DNA of 47,593 nucleotides from Sporomusaceae bacterium (lineage in GTDB: Bacteria > Bacillota_C > Negativicutes > Sporomusales_B > UBA7701): assembly GCA_022839045.1 (NCBI GenBank), contig JALHDI010000007.1, forward strand, positions 1-47,593, read 5' to 3'. Of this stretch, positions 9,514 through 18,917 are shown piece by piece. Within the stretch, counting starts at the first letter, position 1. The number at the start of each line of letters is the position of its first letter. Below the pieces are notes generated by a model, which was not told the DNA's origin, did not search any database, and saw nothing but the letters and a program-made list of their open reading frames with translations. The position numbers and the translations under genes are program-made.

Positions 9514-10797
9514 ATGGATATGCCGTTCCGTTACAAGAACCGATCCGCCGCGGCCCTGCTCGCCGCCGTTCTGCTGCTGAACGCGCCGCCGGCGCTGGCG
9601 GCTACCCAGGAGCTGACCCTCAAGGACAGCATCGCCGCCGCCGTCAGCAATAACCCCGCCCTCAAGATGGCGGACGCCGACAAGGACCGCGCCGCCTGGG
9701 GCGTGGACGAGGCCACGGCCGGCCGCTGGCCGACGCTGTCGCTGAGCAGCACCTACAGCCGCCAGCCGGGCACCAGCTACGCCCCGGCCAGCGATGGAGT
9801 TAGCAACAGCCTGCGGCTCAACTGGCAGCTTTACAACGGCGGCCGGACCGAGGAGCTGGTCGACCAGGCGGAGGAAGGGCTGAAAAGCGCCGAGCTGGGA
9901 GTGGCGAAAGCCGAGCAGCAGGTGCGGCTCGACGCGGCGACCGCGTATTTCGCCGTCCTGCAGAACAAGAATCTCGTGACCGTCAACGAGGAATCGGTCA
10001 AGAACCTGGAGCAGCATCTGAAGACCGCCCAGGCGAAATTCAACGTCGGGCTGGTGGCGAAGGCCGACATCCTCCGCTCGGAGGTCGAGCTGGCCAACGC
10101 CGAGCAGAACCTGATCAAGAGCCGCAATAACTACGAACTCGCCCTCGCCAGCCTTAAGAACGTAATGGGCGTCGATCAGGTGGACGACATCGTCCTGACC
10201 GACGCGCTGAAGTACGAGCAGTATGACAAGTCGCTCGACGACAGCATCGCCCTGGCCCGCGAGAAGCGGCCGGAGATCCGGCAGGCCGAGGCCGGCGTAA
10301 ACATGGCCGACAGCGGCGTGAAGGTGGCCGAGAGCGGCAACCTGCCGACCGTGAACTTCGGCGCGTCGAAAGGCTGGAGTGATTCCGCGTTCCCCGAGAA
10401 CAGCGGCGATTGGACGGTGAGCCTGGCCGCCAACTGGAACGTGTTCGACGCCGGGGTGACGAAGGCCAAGGTCCGGCAGGCCGGCGCCAGCTTGAGCAAG
10501 GCCAAGGAACAGTCCCGTCAGACGACCGACGCCGTCGAGCTTGAGGTCCGCCAGCAGTACCTATCGATGCAGGAGGCCGAGAAGCGCCTCGACACGACCG
10601 AGGTGGCCATCGCCAAGGCCGAAGAGGACCTCGGCATCGCCCGCGAGAAATACGACGCCGGCGTCGGCACCAACATCGACGTCATCGACGCCCAACTGGC
10701 CCTCGCGCAGGCCCGGACCAACTACTACCAGGCGCTGTACGACTTCAACGTCAGCAAGGCGAAACTGACCAGGGCCACCGGCCTGGCGGTGGAATAG
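9514..10797 (+). CDS. TolC-family outer membrane efflux protein (efflux system 1)
   Basis: The 427-residue precursor has a signal peptide ending ALA near residue 30. Two halves of the outer membrane efflux protein domain follow, rich in coiled coil: LTLKDSIAAAVSNNPALK at the start, LRLNWQLYNGG midway and LAANWNVFDAG in the second half, then YDAGVGTNIDVIDAQLALAQA near the end. It would form the trimeric outer-membrane/periplasmic duct. Its presence in a Firmicute-like gene set argues for a diderm cell. It starts the operon with the adaptor, ATPase and permease downstream. Confidence 0.9.
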   Translation: MDMPFRYKNRSAAALLAAVLLLNAPPALAATQELTLKDSIAAAVSNNPALKMADADKDRAAWGVDEATAGRWPTLSLSSTYSRQPGTSYAPASDGVSNSLRLNWQLYNGGRTEELVDQAEEGLKSAELGVAKAEQQVRLDAATAYFAVLQNKNLVTVNEESVKNLEQHLKTAQAKFNVGLVAKADILRSEVELANAEQNLIKSRNNYELALASLKNVMGVDQVDDIVLTDALKYEQYDKSLDDSIALAREKRPEIRQAEAGVNMADSGVKVAESGNLPTVNFGASKGWSDSAFPENSGDWTVSLAANWNVFDAGVTKAKVRQAGASLSKAKEQSRQTTDAVELEVRQQYLSMQEAEKRLDTTEVAIAKAEEDLGIAREKYDAGVGTNIDVIDAQLALAQARTNYYQALYDFNVSKAKLTRATGLAVE

Positions 10798-10820
10798 CAA
10801 AATAACCCGGAGGTGCCGGA

Positions 10821-11900
10821 ATGAAGGCAATTTGGCAAAAAATCGTTAAGCATAATAAATGGGTTCTCCTCGCCATCGTTCTGGCGGTGGCCGTCAAGGG
10901 CGGGCTGGCCTGGCAGGCGAACAACAAGGTCAAGGCGGCCGGCAATGTCCAGACGGCGGCGGTGCTCAGAGCCGACGTGACCTCCGTCGTGTCGGCCACC
11001 GGCACCATCAAGCCGGTGAACATGGTCGACGTCAGTTCGAAGATCACCGGCCTCATCAAGGAAACCAAAGTGCAGGAGAATGACGTCGTCAAGACCGGCC
11101 AGGTACTGGTCGTCCTCGACGACAGCCGCTTGCAGGCCCAGGTTACCCAGTTCCGCGAACGCCTGGCCAACGCTCAGGCCAATTTCGAGCGCAACAGCAG
11201 GCTCAACAAGATCGGGGCCGTGTCCGACCAGCAGCTCGATGCTTCCCGCATGGAATACAAGGTAGCCCAGGCCAACTACGACGAAGCCTCGTCCCAGCTT
11301 GACGACACCGTCATCCGCGCCCCGATCGACGGAGTGGTTATCGGCAAGCCCATCCCGGCAGGCCAGACGGTCGCCCAGGGCCTCTCGAACCCGATGGTCA
11401 TCCTGACGGTGGCCGACCTTTCGAAGATGCAGATCGAGACCCAGGTGGACGAGAGCGATATCGGCAAGGTGACCGTAGGCCAGAAGGCGACCTTCACGGT
11501 CGACGCCTACCCCGGCAAGGTATTCACCGGCGTGGTTTCGAGCGTCTCCCAGAAGGCTACCATTCAGCAGAACGTCGTCTATTACGGCGTAATCGTCGAC
11601 GTGGACGCCGGCGACCGGGAGCTCAAGCCCACCATGACCGCCAGGGTGTCGGTCGCCGTCGGCGAGAGCAAGAATACCCTCACCGTGCCCATGTCGGCCG
11701 TCAAGACCAACAAGAACCAGCAATACGTGGTCGTCATGAAGAATGGCCAGGCGACGAACGTCAACGTAACCACCGGCCTTTCCAGCGAGGACCGGGTGGA
11801 GATAACCGGCGGCCTGCAGGACGGCGATCAGGTCGTCGTCTCCCAGCCCAAGCCCCCGCAGCAGCAACAGCAGCGGGGCGGCGGCATGATGGTCCGCTAG
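10821..11900 (+). CDS. MacA-like periplasmic adaptor (efflux system 1)
   Basis: The 359-residue membrane-fusion protein has an N-terminal anchor (about residues 13-30, WVLLAIVLAVAVKGGLAW). A biotinyl-lipoyl half-motif (GLIKETKVQENDVVKTGQVL), an alpha-hairpin with NAQANFERNSRL and a second lipoyl half (VIRAPIDGVVIGKPIPAGQT) follow, then beta-barrel and MP domains. The C-terminus is Gln-rich (PPQQQQQRGGG). It bridges the MacB permease to TolC. A close paralogue lies at 32529. Confidence 0.9.
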   Translation: MKAIWQKIVKHNKWVLLAIVLAVAVKGGLAWQANNKVKAAGNVQTAAVLRADVTSVVSATGTIKPVNMVDVSSKITGLIKETKVQENDVVKTGQVLVVLDDSRLQAQVTQFRERLANAQANFERNSRLNKIGAVSDQQLDASRMEYKVAQANYDEASSQLDDTVIRAPIDGVVIGKPIPAGQTVAQGLSNPMVILTVADLSKMQIETQVDESDIGKVTVGQKATFTVDAYPGKVFTGVVSSVSQKATIQQNVVYYGVIVDVDAGDRELKPTMTARVSVAVGESKNTLTVPMSAVKTNKNQQYVVVMKNGQATNVNVTTGLSSEDRVEITGGLQDGDQVVVSQPKPPQQQQQRGGGMMVR

Positions 11901-11918
11901 GCCGAGGAGGTAATTTAT

Positions 11919-12599
11919 TTGACGATAGCATTGGCTGATGTGAGAAAAACCTATCAGATGGGCGATACGGTGGTGAACGCCCTCGCCGGCGTCGACCTCG
12001 TCATCGGGGCGGGCGAGTTCACCGCCATCATGGGCCCCTCCGGCTCGGGCAAGTCGACGATGATGAACATCCTCGGCTGCCTCGACCGGCCGACCCACGG
12101 CTCGTATATGCTCGACGGCCAGGAGGTCGCCACCCTCGGCGACGACGAGCTGGCCATCACCCGCAACAAGAAGATCGGCTTCGTGTTCCAGAGCTTCAAC
12201 CTGCTGCCGCGCATGGACGCCCACCAGAACGTCGCCCTCCCGCTCGTCTACGCCGGGGTGGGCAAGGCGGAACGGAACGAGCGGGCCGCCAAAGCGCTCG
12301 CCATGGTCGGGCTTGAGACCCGCATGCATCACCTGCCCAACGAGCTTTCGGGCGGCCAGCGCCAGCGGGTGGCCATCGCCCGCGCGCTGGTGAACGACCC
12401 GACGATCATCATGGCCGACGAGCCGACCGGTAATCTCGATACCAAATCCGGCAACGAGGTCATGGAGATTTTCCGCAGCCTCAACAACCTCGGCCGCACC
12501 GTCATCCTCGTCACCCACGAGCCCGACATCGCCGAGCACGCGCGCCGCGTGGTCCACGTCCGCGACGGTCTGATCGTCCGCGACGACCGGAGGGAGTGA
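11919..12599 (+). CDS. MacB-type ABC transporter ATPase (efflux system 1)
   Basis: The 226-residue LolD/MacB-class ATPase starts at a TTG eight bases after GAGGAGG. It has Walker [10 protein letters not shown] at 39-47, a Q-loop ([12 protein letters not shown]), the signature [15 protein letters not shown], Walker [13 protein letters not shown] and H-loop [12 protein letters not shown]. It powers the permease encoded just downstream. Its first 16 and last 30 residues align with the remnant at 33616-33816, which has lost everything between. It could therefore in principle serve both permeases. Confidence 0.92.
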   Translation: MTIALADVRKTYQMGDTVVNALAGVDLVIGAGEFTAIMGPSGSGKSTMMNILGCLDRPTHGSYMLDGQEVATLGDDELAITRNKKIGFVFQSFNLLPRMDAHQNVALPLVYAGVGKAERNERAAKALAMVGLETRMHHLPNELSGGQRQRVAIARALVNDPTIIMADEPTGNLDTKSGNEVMEIFRSLNNLGRTVILVTHEPDIAEHARRVVHVRDGLIVRDDRRE

Positions 12600-12604
12600 G
12601 CGCT

Positions 12605-13819
12605 ATGCTGAGAGAAAGCATCGCCATCGCCTGGAGCGCGCTGGTGGCCAACAAGCTGCGCTCCATCCTCACGATGCTCGGCATCATCATCGGCGTCGGC
12701 GCCGTCATCGCCATGATCTCCATCGGCCTGGGCGTGCGCGATAAGGTGCAGGACTCGATCGCCAGCCTGGGCAGCAACCTGATCATCGTCACCCCCGGCG
12801 CTTCGTCGGCCGGCGGGTCGCGGCAGGCGGCCGGCTCGGCCATCACCCTCACCTACAAGGACGCCCAGGCTATCGCCCGCAGCGTCGGCGGCGTCAACTA
12901 CGTCGCCCCCAGCGTCAGCCGGGGCTACCAGTTGGTCGCCGGCAACCAGAACTGGACGACGTCGGTCACCGGCACGACCCCCGAGTACCTGCCGGTCCGC
13001 AACCAGGAGGTGGCGAGCGGTTCGTTCTTCACCAGTCGCGACCTCGATACCAGGAGCCGGGTGGCGGTCATCGGCCAGACGGTGGCGACCAACCTGTTCG
13101 GCGACACCAATCCGGTCGGCCAGACCATCCGGATAAACAAGTCGCCGTTCACCGTCATCGGCGTGTTGGCCAGCAAGGGGCAGTCGATGGGCGGCGGCGA
13201 CCAGGACGACACCGTTCTCGTGCCGCTGACGACCGCCCAGGAGCGGCTGCTGGGCGTGACCTACATCCAGGCGATCAGCATCCAGGCCGCCAGCCCCGAG
13301 GTCATCGACCAGGTCCAGGCCGACATCGCCGCACTGCTCAGAGCCCGCCACGGGCTGCAGGCCGACGAAAACGACGACTTCACCGTCCGCAACCTGGTGA
13401 GCGTGATGCAGACGGCCAGCGAGACGACCGGCACGATCACCCTGCTCCTCGGCAACATCGCCGCCATCTCGCTGCTGGTCGGCGGCATCGGCATCATGAA
13501 CATCATGCTGGTGTCGGTGACGGAGAGAACGCGGGAGATCGGCATCCGCAAGGCTCTGGGAGCCAGGTACCGCAACATCCTCCTCCAGTTCCTGGTGGAG
13601 GCGGTGAGCATCGGCGTGGTCGGCGGCGTGGCCGGCATCGTCCTCGGCGTCGGCGCGTCGTTCGCCATCTCGGCCGTCGCCGGCTGGAAGCCGGTCATCT
13701 CCACGGCGGCGATCATCGTTTCGTTCGGCTTCTCGGTGCTGATCGGCCTGTTCTTCGGGCTCTACCCGGCCCGCAAGGCCGCCCTGCTCGACCCCATCCA
13801 GGCGCTCCGATACGAGTAA
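12605..13819 (+). CDS. MacB-like ABC permease (efflux system 1)
   Basis: The 404-residue protein starts MLRESIAIAWSAL after GGAGGGAG (a GTG at 12596 is also possible). One N-terminal TM helix (LTMLGIIIGVGAVIAMISIG) is followed by a large MacB periplasmic core domain of about 220 residues. Three C-terminal TM helices belong to the FtsX domain (IAAISLLVGGIGIMNIMLV, then ERTREIGIRKALGA). The ATPase stop and this start nearly touch, so the two are translationally coupled. It acts as a mechanotransmitter expelling substrate through the adaptor and TolC. Confidence 0.92.
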   Translation: MLRESIAIAWSALVANKLRSILTMLGIIIGVGAVIAMISIGLGVRDKVQDSIASLGSNLIIVTPGASSAGGSRQAAGSAITLTYKDAQAIARSVGGVNYVAPSVSRGYQLVAGNQNWTTSVTGTTPEYLPVRNQEVASGSFFTSRDLDTRSRVAVIGQTVATNLFGDTNPVGQTIRINKSPFTVIGVLASKGQSMGGGDQDDTVLVPLTTAQERLLGVTYIQAISIQAASPEVIDQVQADIAALLRARHGLQADENDDFTVRNLVSVMQTASETTGTITLLLGNIAAISLLVGGIGIMNIMLVSVTERTREIGIRKALGARYRNILLQFLVEAVSIGVVGGVAGIVLGVGASFAISAVAGWKPVISTAAIIVSFGFSVLIGLFFGLYPARKAALLDPIQALRYE

Positions 13820-13831
13820 GATAAAGATACC

Positions 13832-13866
13832 AAAAGCCGCCAGCCCAAATCGGGCTGGCGGCTTTT
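13832..13866. terminator. bidirectional terminator between efflux operon 1 and the RND operon
   Basis: A perfect 15-base inverted repeat, AAAAGCCGCCAGCCC with GGGCTGGCGGCTTTT, encloses a 5-base loop. A/T tracts on both sides let it act on both convergent operons. Confidence 0.9.
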
Positions 13867-13880
13867 ATGTTTGTTATTCT

Positions 13881-16800
13881 TTACAAGCTTCTGGATGCGG
13901 CTTTCTTTTCCCGCCTGCGGCGCTTGAGCTCCTTGAACTTCTCCGCCGAGCGCTCGACGATGACGAACAGCAGCGGGATGATGAAGATGCCGAACGAGGT
14001 GGCGGCGAACATGCCGCCGACGACCGCCGTGCCCATAGCGTTGCGGGCGCCGGCGCCGGCGCCGCTGGCGATGGCCAGCGGGATGCAGCCGATGATGAAG
14101 GCCAGCGAGGTCATGATGATCGGCCGCAGCCTGATCTTGGCCGCCTCGATGGCGGCGGGGATGAAGGCCATCCCCTTGTCGACCCTGACCTTGGCGAACT
14201 CTACAATCAAGATGGCGTTCTTGGCCGCCAGGCCGATGAGCATGATCAGGGCGATCTGCATGTAGATGTTGTTGTTGATATGGTTGTTGAACAAGTGGCG
14301 CCCGTACTGGAAGAGGAAGGCGCCAAACACGCCGGTGGGCACGCACAGCAGGACGGCGAAGGGAACGGTCCAGCTTTCGTACAGCGCCGCCAGGCAGAGG
14401 AAGACGAACAGAATGGAGAGGGCGAACATCAGCGGCGCCTTGCTGCCGGAGATTTTCTCCTCGCGGCTCTGGTCGGCCCATTCGAAAGCGAAGCCGGTCG
14501 GCAGCGTTTCCTTGGCGACCTCCTCCAGGGCTGCGAGTGCCTGGCCGGAGCTGTAACCGGGGGCGGGGTTGCCGCCGATCTGGATGGCGCGGTAGCTGTT
14601 GAAGCGTTTGATAAGCGAAGGGGCGTTGACCGGTTTGGGCTTCAGCAGGTTGTTGAGGGGAACCATCGTGCCCGCGCTGGTGCGGACGTAGAAGAAGCGC
14701 AGGGCGTCGACATCGCTCCTGAACTGCGGCTCGGCCTGCATGACGACCTTGTAGGAGCGGCCGAAGCGGTTGAAGTCGTTGATCTGCACGCCGCCGAAGT
14801 ACGCCTGGAGGGCGCTGAACACGTCGCTGACCGGAATGCCGAGCTTGAGGGCCTTCTCGCGGTCGACCTCGAACTCGTAGCCGGGGGTGTTGCTGCTGAA
14901 CGAGGAGTAGATCATGCCGATCTCGGGACGCTTACGGGCGGCGGCGACAAATTCCTTGGAGACTTTGTCCATCTCGTCCAGCGTTGAGCCGGCACGGTCC
15001 TCGATCATCATCGTGAAGCCGCCGGTGGTGCCGATGCCGGGCAGGGCCGGCGGGGCGAAGGCGAGGATTGTCGCCTCGGGAATGGCGGCGTTGTTCATGA
15101 AAATCTTCTGGATCTGGCTGTCAATCGACAGTTCTTTCGTGGTTCGCTCGTCCCAGGGGGCCAGCTTGGTGAAGACGACACCGACGTTGGGCTTACGGCC
15201 GCCGCTGAGGAGGTCGAAGCCGGCGATGGCCATGGCTGCCTCGACGCCGGGCTGGGCACTGATGTTGTCGGCGACCTTGTTGATGACCTCACGGGTACGG
15301 TTCATGTTGGCCGCTTCCGGCAGCGAGACGCTGGTGATGACGAATCCCTGATCCTCGTCGGGGACGAAGGACGAGGGCAGCACCCGGAAGAGGGCGCCGG
15401 TAAGGATGAGCAGCACGACGAGGAGTACGATGGCCAGGCGCGCCCTGGGGAAGAGTTTGGCGAGGGCGCCGCCGTAGCGCTCGACCATCCTGTCGAACCA
15501 GTCGTTGAATTTTTCGAGCACCAGGCCGATCCTGCCGCCGTGGGCGTTGGGGTTGTAGGGCTCGAGAAGCAGGGCGCACAGCGCCGGGGTGAGGGACAGG
15601 GCGACAAGGGCCGACAGGCCCATGGACACGGCGACGGTGAGGGCGAACTGCTTGTAGAGGACGCCCATCGTGCCGCCGAGGAAGGCGACGGGGATGAAGA
15701 CCGACGCCAGCACGAAGGCGATGGCGACGACCGGACCCTGAACCTCGCTCATCGCTCTTATCGTGGCTTCGCGCGGACTGAGGCCGTTGTAGCGCATGTG
15801 ATGTTCGACCGCCTCGATGACGACGATGGCGTCGTCGACGACCAGGCCGATGGCCAGCACCATGGCGAACAAGGTGAGGGTGTTGATGGAGAAGCCGAGG
15901 AGGAGGAAAGCGCCGAAGGTACCGACGAGCGATACCGGCACGGCGAGCATCGGGATGAGCGTGGCCCGCCAGCTCTTGAGGAAGACGAAGACGACGAGCA
16001 GCACGAGCGCGATCGCCTCGGCGAAGGTCCAGGCCACCTCTTCCATCGATTCGCGCACATACTCGGCGCTGTCGACGACGACCTTGTATTTTATGTCGTT
16101 GGGGAAGCGCTTGGCGGCTTCCTCGATGACGGCGATGCAGTTGGCGACCGTTTCGAGGGCGTTGGCGTCGGGGCTGAGCTGGATGGAGAAGCCGGCCGTT
16201 GGTTGGCCGCCGAGGTCGGAGAAGAAACCGTAATCCTTGGCGCCGAGCTCGACCTGGGCAACGTCGCCGACGCGGATGAACGAGCCGTCGGGCTGGGAGC
16301 GGACGACGATGTTGGCGAATTCCTCCGGCTCGGTGAGGCGGCCTTTGGCCCGCAGGCTGTATTGGTGCTCCTGGTTGGGGTTGGAGGGCAGCTGGCCGAC
16401 GATGCCGGCCGGGGCCTGGATGTTCTGCTGCTTGATGGCGGTGGCGACATCGGCGGATGTGACCTTGAGCTGGGCCATCTTGTCCGGCTGCAGCCAGATG
16501 CGCATCGCGAAGTCGGAGCCGAATTCGCTGACCTCGCCCACGCCCTTGACGCGTTTGAGGTCGTCGACGAAGTTCAGGCTGCCGTAGTTTTTCAGGAAGG
16601 TCTTGTCATAAGTGCCGTTGGGGGAGTAAAGGGCGAAGATCAGCGCCCGGTCCTGAGAGGCTTTGAAGGTGGTGACGCCGGCCTGCTGCACGTCGTCGGG
16701 CAGGGCGGCGTTGGCCTGGGCGACGCGGTTCTGGGTCTGAACGGTGGCCAGGTCGGGATTCTTACCGAGCTGGAACTTGACGTTCAGCGAATAGTACGAG

Positions 16801-17057
16801 CCGTTGTCGGAGCTGGTGGACTGCATGGCGATCATGTCTTCGACGCCGTTGACCTGCTGCTCGATGACCTGGGCGACCGTCTGCTCGATGACGTCGGCAT
16901 TCGCGCCGGCGTAAAACGTGCTGACACTGACCTGCGGCGGCGTTATCTGCGGGTACTGGGCGATCGGCAGGTTGAAGGCGGATATCAGGCCGCCCAGCGT
17001 TATGACGATCGACAGCACGATGGCGAAGATCGGCCGGTCGATAAAGAATTTAGCCAC
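13881..17057 (-). CDS. RND multidrug efflux pump, HAE1/AcrB type
   Basis: The 1058-residue inner-membrane pump starts MAKFFIDRPIFAIVLSIVI, typical of AcrB. Two six-TM halves each carry large periplasmic porter/docking domains. Proton-relay residues are visible: paired Asp in GLVVDDAIVVIEAVEHH (TM4) and Lys in LIGLAAKNAILIVEFAK (TM10). Length matches the family. It lies 10 bases after its adaptor gene and has no dedicated TolC beside it, so it may share one of the two TolC proteins in this window. The C-terminal tail is Lys/Arg-rich. Long open frames on the opposite strand are composition shadows. Confidence 0.95.
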   Translation of the reverse strand: MAKFFIDRPIFAIVLSIVITLGGLISAFNLPIAQYPQITPPQVSVSTFYAGANADVIEQTVAQVIEQQVNGVEDMIAMQSTSSDNGSYYSLNVKFQLGKNPDLATVQTQNRVAQANAALPDDVQQAGVTTFKASQDRALIFALYSPNGTYDKTFLKNYGSLNFVDDLKRVKGVGEVSEFGSDFAMRIWLQPDKMAQLKVTSADVATAIKQQNIQAPAGIVGQLPSNPNQEHQYSLRAKGRLTEPEEFANIVVRSQPDGSFIRVGDVAQVELGAKDYGFFSDLGGQPTAGFSIQLSPDANALETVANCIAVIEEAAKRFPNDIKYKVVVDSAEYVRESMEEVAWTFAEAIALVLLVVFVFLKSWRATLIPMLAVPVSLVGTFGAFLLLGFSINTLTLFAMVLAIGLVVDDAIVVIEAVEHHMRYNGLSPREATIRAMSEVQGPVVAIAFVLASVFIPVAFLGGTMGVLYKQFALTVAVSMGLSALVALSLTPALCALLLEPYNPNAHGGRIGLVLEKFNDWFDRMVERYGGALAKLFPRARLAIVLLVVLLILTGALFRVLPSSFVPDEDQGFVITSVSLPEAANMNRTREVINKVADNISAQPGVEAAMAIAGFDLLSGGRKPNVGVVFTKLAPWDERTTKELSIDSQIQKIFMNNAAIPEATILAFAPPALPGIGTTGGFTMMIEDRAGSTLDEMDKVSKEFVAAARKRPEIGMIYSSFSSNTPGYEFEVDREKALKLGIPVSDVFSALQAYFGGVQINDFNRFGRSYKVVMQAEPQFRSDVDALRFFYVRTSAGTMVPLNNLLKPKPVNAPSLIKRFNSYRAIQIGGNPAPGYSSGQALAALEEVAKETLPTGFAFEWADQSREEKISGSKAPLMFALSILFVFLCLAALYESWTVPFAVLLCVPTGVFGAFLFQYGRHLFNNHINNNIYMQIALIMLIGLAAKNAILIVEFAKVRVDKGMAFIPAAIEAAKIRLRPIIMTSLAFIIGCIPLAIASGAGAGARNAMGTAVVGGMFAATSFGIFIIPLLFVIVERSAEKFKELKRRRREKKAASRSL

Positions 17058-17067
17058 GGGGTACCTC

Positions 17068-18225
17068 CTATTGTTTCGCCGCTGGCTTGATGTCGTCCGG
17101 CGAAATCATCGTCACCTTGAGGGGTGTGCCCGGCGGCGCCTTGGCGAAGCCTTCGACAACGATGCGGTCGCCTTCGGCCAGACCTTCCTCGACGATCCAC
17201 ATGGTGCCGACCTTCGGGCCCATCTTGACGGGACGCGATTCGGCCTTGTCGTCCTGGGCGACGACGGTGATGAAGGTTTTGCCGAGCATCTCCTGCACGG
17301 CCCGTTCGGGCACGAGCAGCGCGCCGGGGCGCATTTCGCCCTGGGCGGCGATGCGGGCGAACATGCCGGGGATAAGGATTTTCTGCGGATTGGCGAACGA
17401 CGCCTTGATGGTGAGGGTGCCGGTTTCGGTGCTCAAGCCGCGGTCGACCTGTTCGATTTGGCCGGTGAGCGGATACTTGCTGCCGTCGCTCAGCAGCAGG
17501 GTGAGGTTTTTGCCCCATTCGCCGGCGGCGCTGACATTGCCCATGCGGGTAAATTTCAGGTATTCCGATTCGCTGAGGCTGAACTGGACGAAGACGGGGT
17601 CGACGGTGGATATGGTCGCCAGGACGGTTGAGCCGGCCGTGACGTAGCTGCCGACGGCCGGGTCCTTGACGTCGATGCGGCCGCCGAAGGGGGCGACGAC
17701 GAGGGTATCGCCGAGGTCGTTGGCCGCCTGCTGGACGCGCGCCTGGTTGGCGGCGACGACGGCGGCGTGCTGGGACTCGGCCGACAACTGGGTGTCGAGG
17801 GCCTGCTTGGCGATCGCCTGCTGTGCGTACAGCTTCTGGTAGCGCATCGAGTCGAGGCGCGAGTTGGCCAGCGTCGCTTCCGACTGGGCGAGGGTCGCCT
17901 GGGCGCTTAGGAGGGCTGTCTCGTACTGGCGGCGGTCGATCTGGAAGAGCGGCTGCCCCTCGGTGACGGCGGCACCGCCTTCGACCATCTTGGCGATGAT
18001 GTTGCCGGAGACCTTGGCCCTGATCTGCACCTCGTTTTTGGCGATCACCTGGCCGACATACTCGTATGTAACCGGGGTGTCCCGCTTGACGACTTGGGTC
18101 GCCTTGACGGCCACCGCCTGGGCCGGCTGGGCCTGCTTGCCGCCGCAGCCGGCGACCGCGGCCGCCACGAGCACGGCGGCGACCAGGCCGACGTAGCTGC
18201 TGCGCTTGCTGATAACTCTGAGCAT
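17068..18225 (-). CDS. RND periplasmic adaptor lipoprotein, AcrA type
   Basis: The 385-residue membrane-fusion protein has a lipobox (AAAVAGC, Cys at about 27), so it is probably a lipoprotein. Lipoyl halves are QIRAKVSGNIIAKMVEGGAAV and LVVAPFGGRIDVKDPAVGSYV, flanking a helical hairpin. A beta-barrel follows (VQFSLSESEYL). The start follows AAGGAGG. It connects the downstream pump to an outer-membrane channel. It is transcribed divergently from the marR gene, a common arrangement for repressor-controlled pumps. Confidence 0.92.
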   Translation of the reverse strand: MLRVISKRSSYVGLVAAVLVAAAVAGCGGKQAQPAQAVAVKATQVVKRDTPVTYEYVGQVIAKNEVQIRAKVSGNIIAKMVEGGAAVTEGQPLFQIDRRQYETALLSAQATLAQSEATLANSRLDSMRYQKLYAQQAIAKQALDTQLSAESQHAAVVAANQARVQQAANDLGDTLVVAPFGGRIDVKDPAVGSYVTAGSTVLATISTVDPVFVQFSLSESEYLKFTRMGNVSAAGEWGKNLTLLLSDGSKYPLTGQIEQVDRGLSTETGTLTIKASFANPQKILIPGMFARIAAQGEMRPGALLVPERAVQEMLGKTFITVVAQDDKAESRPVKMGPKVGTMWIVEEGLAEGDRIVVEGFAKAPPGTPLKVTMISPDDIKPAAKQ

Positions 18226-18357
18226 GGATAATCCTCCTTATTTATAAAGGCTCCGGCAAGTTTGCCAGCGGTTATCGACTTTTGTCAATGTTTATGCTAA
18301 ACTGGTGGTAAATATTAAATAATTATTTATTATTAAGATATGTTTACTATATATTAC

Positions 18358-18387
18358 ATATTAATGCTTGCGTCAGTGGCTTGTCAA
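18358..18387 (-). promoter_or_regulatory. promoter for the RND adaptor-pump operon
   Basis: On the minus strand TTGACA (18387-18382) is followed after 18 bases by TAATAT (18363-18358). It lies in a very AT-rich stretch between the divergent RND and marR genes, where a MarR operator would be expected. I cannot identify one unambiguous palindrome among the AT-rich repeats. Confidence 0.5.
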
Positions 18388-18415
18388 CGAGAAAAAACGG
18401 TGAGGGGGCGCCTTC

Positions 18416-18850
18416 ATGAACCGGGTGGAAACCGCCGAGCAACTGTTTGACTTGTTTTTCCTCCTCAAAAAGAGATTGGTCCGCCACGCTGCCCGACTAG
18501 TCAAGCAAGAATTCAGCCCGATGCAGATGCATGTTCTTTTCACTATGCTTGACAGGGAATCCTTCACCATGACCGAGCTGGCCCGCGAGGTGCTCATCTC
18601 CAAGCAGCAGTTGACCCCCCTCGTCGATAAGCTTGCCGCCGCCGGCCTAATTCTCCGGGAACCCGCCCCCGAAGACAGGCGGGTGGTCAAGGTGCGCATC
18701 TCCCCTGCCGGCAAGGCCTTTCTCGCGACTCACAAACGGGAAGCGATCGGCATGTATGAAGAAATGATCGCCAATCTCAGTCAAAACGATCTCGATCGCC
18801 TTAACAACGCCCTCGACGGGATGCGGCAGATCGTCCGCAAGCTGCCCTGA
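18416..18850 (+). CDS. MarR-family transcriptional regulator
   Basis: The 144-residue winged-helix regulator has helix-turn-helix FTMTELAREVLISKQQLTPLVDKL and wing APEDRRVVKVRISPAGKAFL, both typical of MarR. An ATG follows GAGGGGG. It sits divergent from the RND operon, so it is probably that pump's ligand-responsive repressor. The ligand is unknown. Confidence 0.9.
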   Translation: MNRVETAEQLFDLFFLLKKRLVRHAARLVKQEFSPMQMHVLFTMLDRESFTMTELAREVLISKQQLTPLVDKLAAAGLILREPAPEDRRVVKVRISPAGKAFLATHKREAIGMYEEMIANLSQNDLDRLNNALDGMRQIVRKLP

Positions 18851-18858
18851 GAAACGCG

Positions 18859-18888
18859 CCGGCCGCGCCGACTTGCCCGCGCGGCCGG
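18859..18888. terminator. GC-rich hairpin between convergent marR and glcF
   Basis: A perfect 10-base inverted repeat, CCGGCCGCGC with GCGCGGCCGG, has a 10-base loop. No T-tract follows on either strand, so it is a weak terminator or mRNA 3'-end stabiliser serving both convergent genes. Confidence 0.45.
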
Positions 18889-18917
18889 TTCGCCTTACGG
18901 ACGCCGGGTAGCGCCCG

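Noticed and set aside
15540..17090. Long 516-codon open frame on the plus strand opposite the RND pump
   Set aside because: Its translation is rich in Gly, Asp, Glu and Val with no domain-like pattern, which is typical antisense shadow in GC-rich coding DNA. The opposite frame is a complete RND pump with all motifs.
18300..18365. AT-rich repeats between the RND adaptor and marR as a defined MarR operator
   Set aside because: Several weak TAAATATTA-like symmetries overlap and none stands out. A regulator site is expected but cannot be placed from sequence alone.
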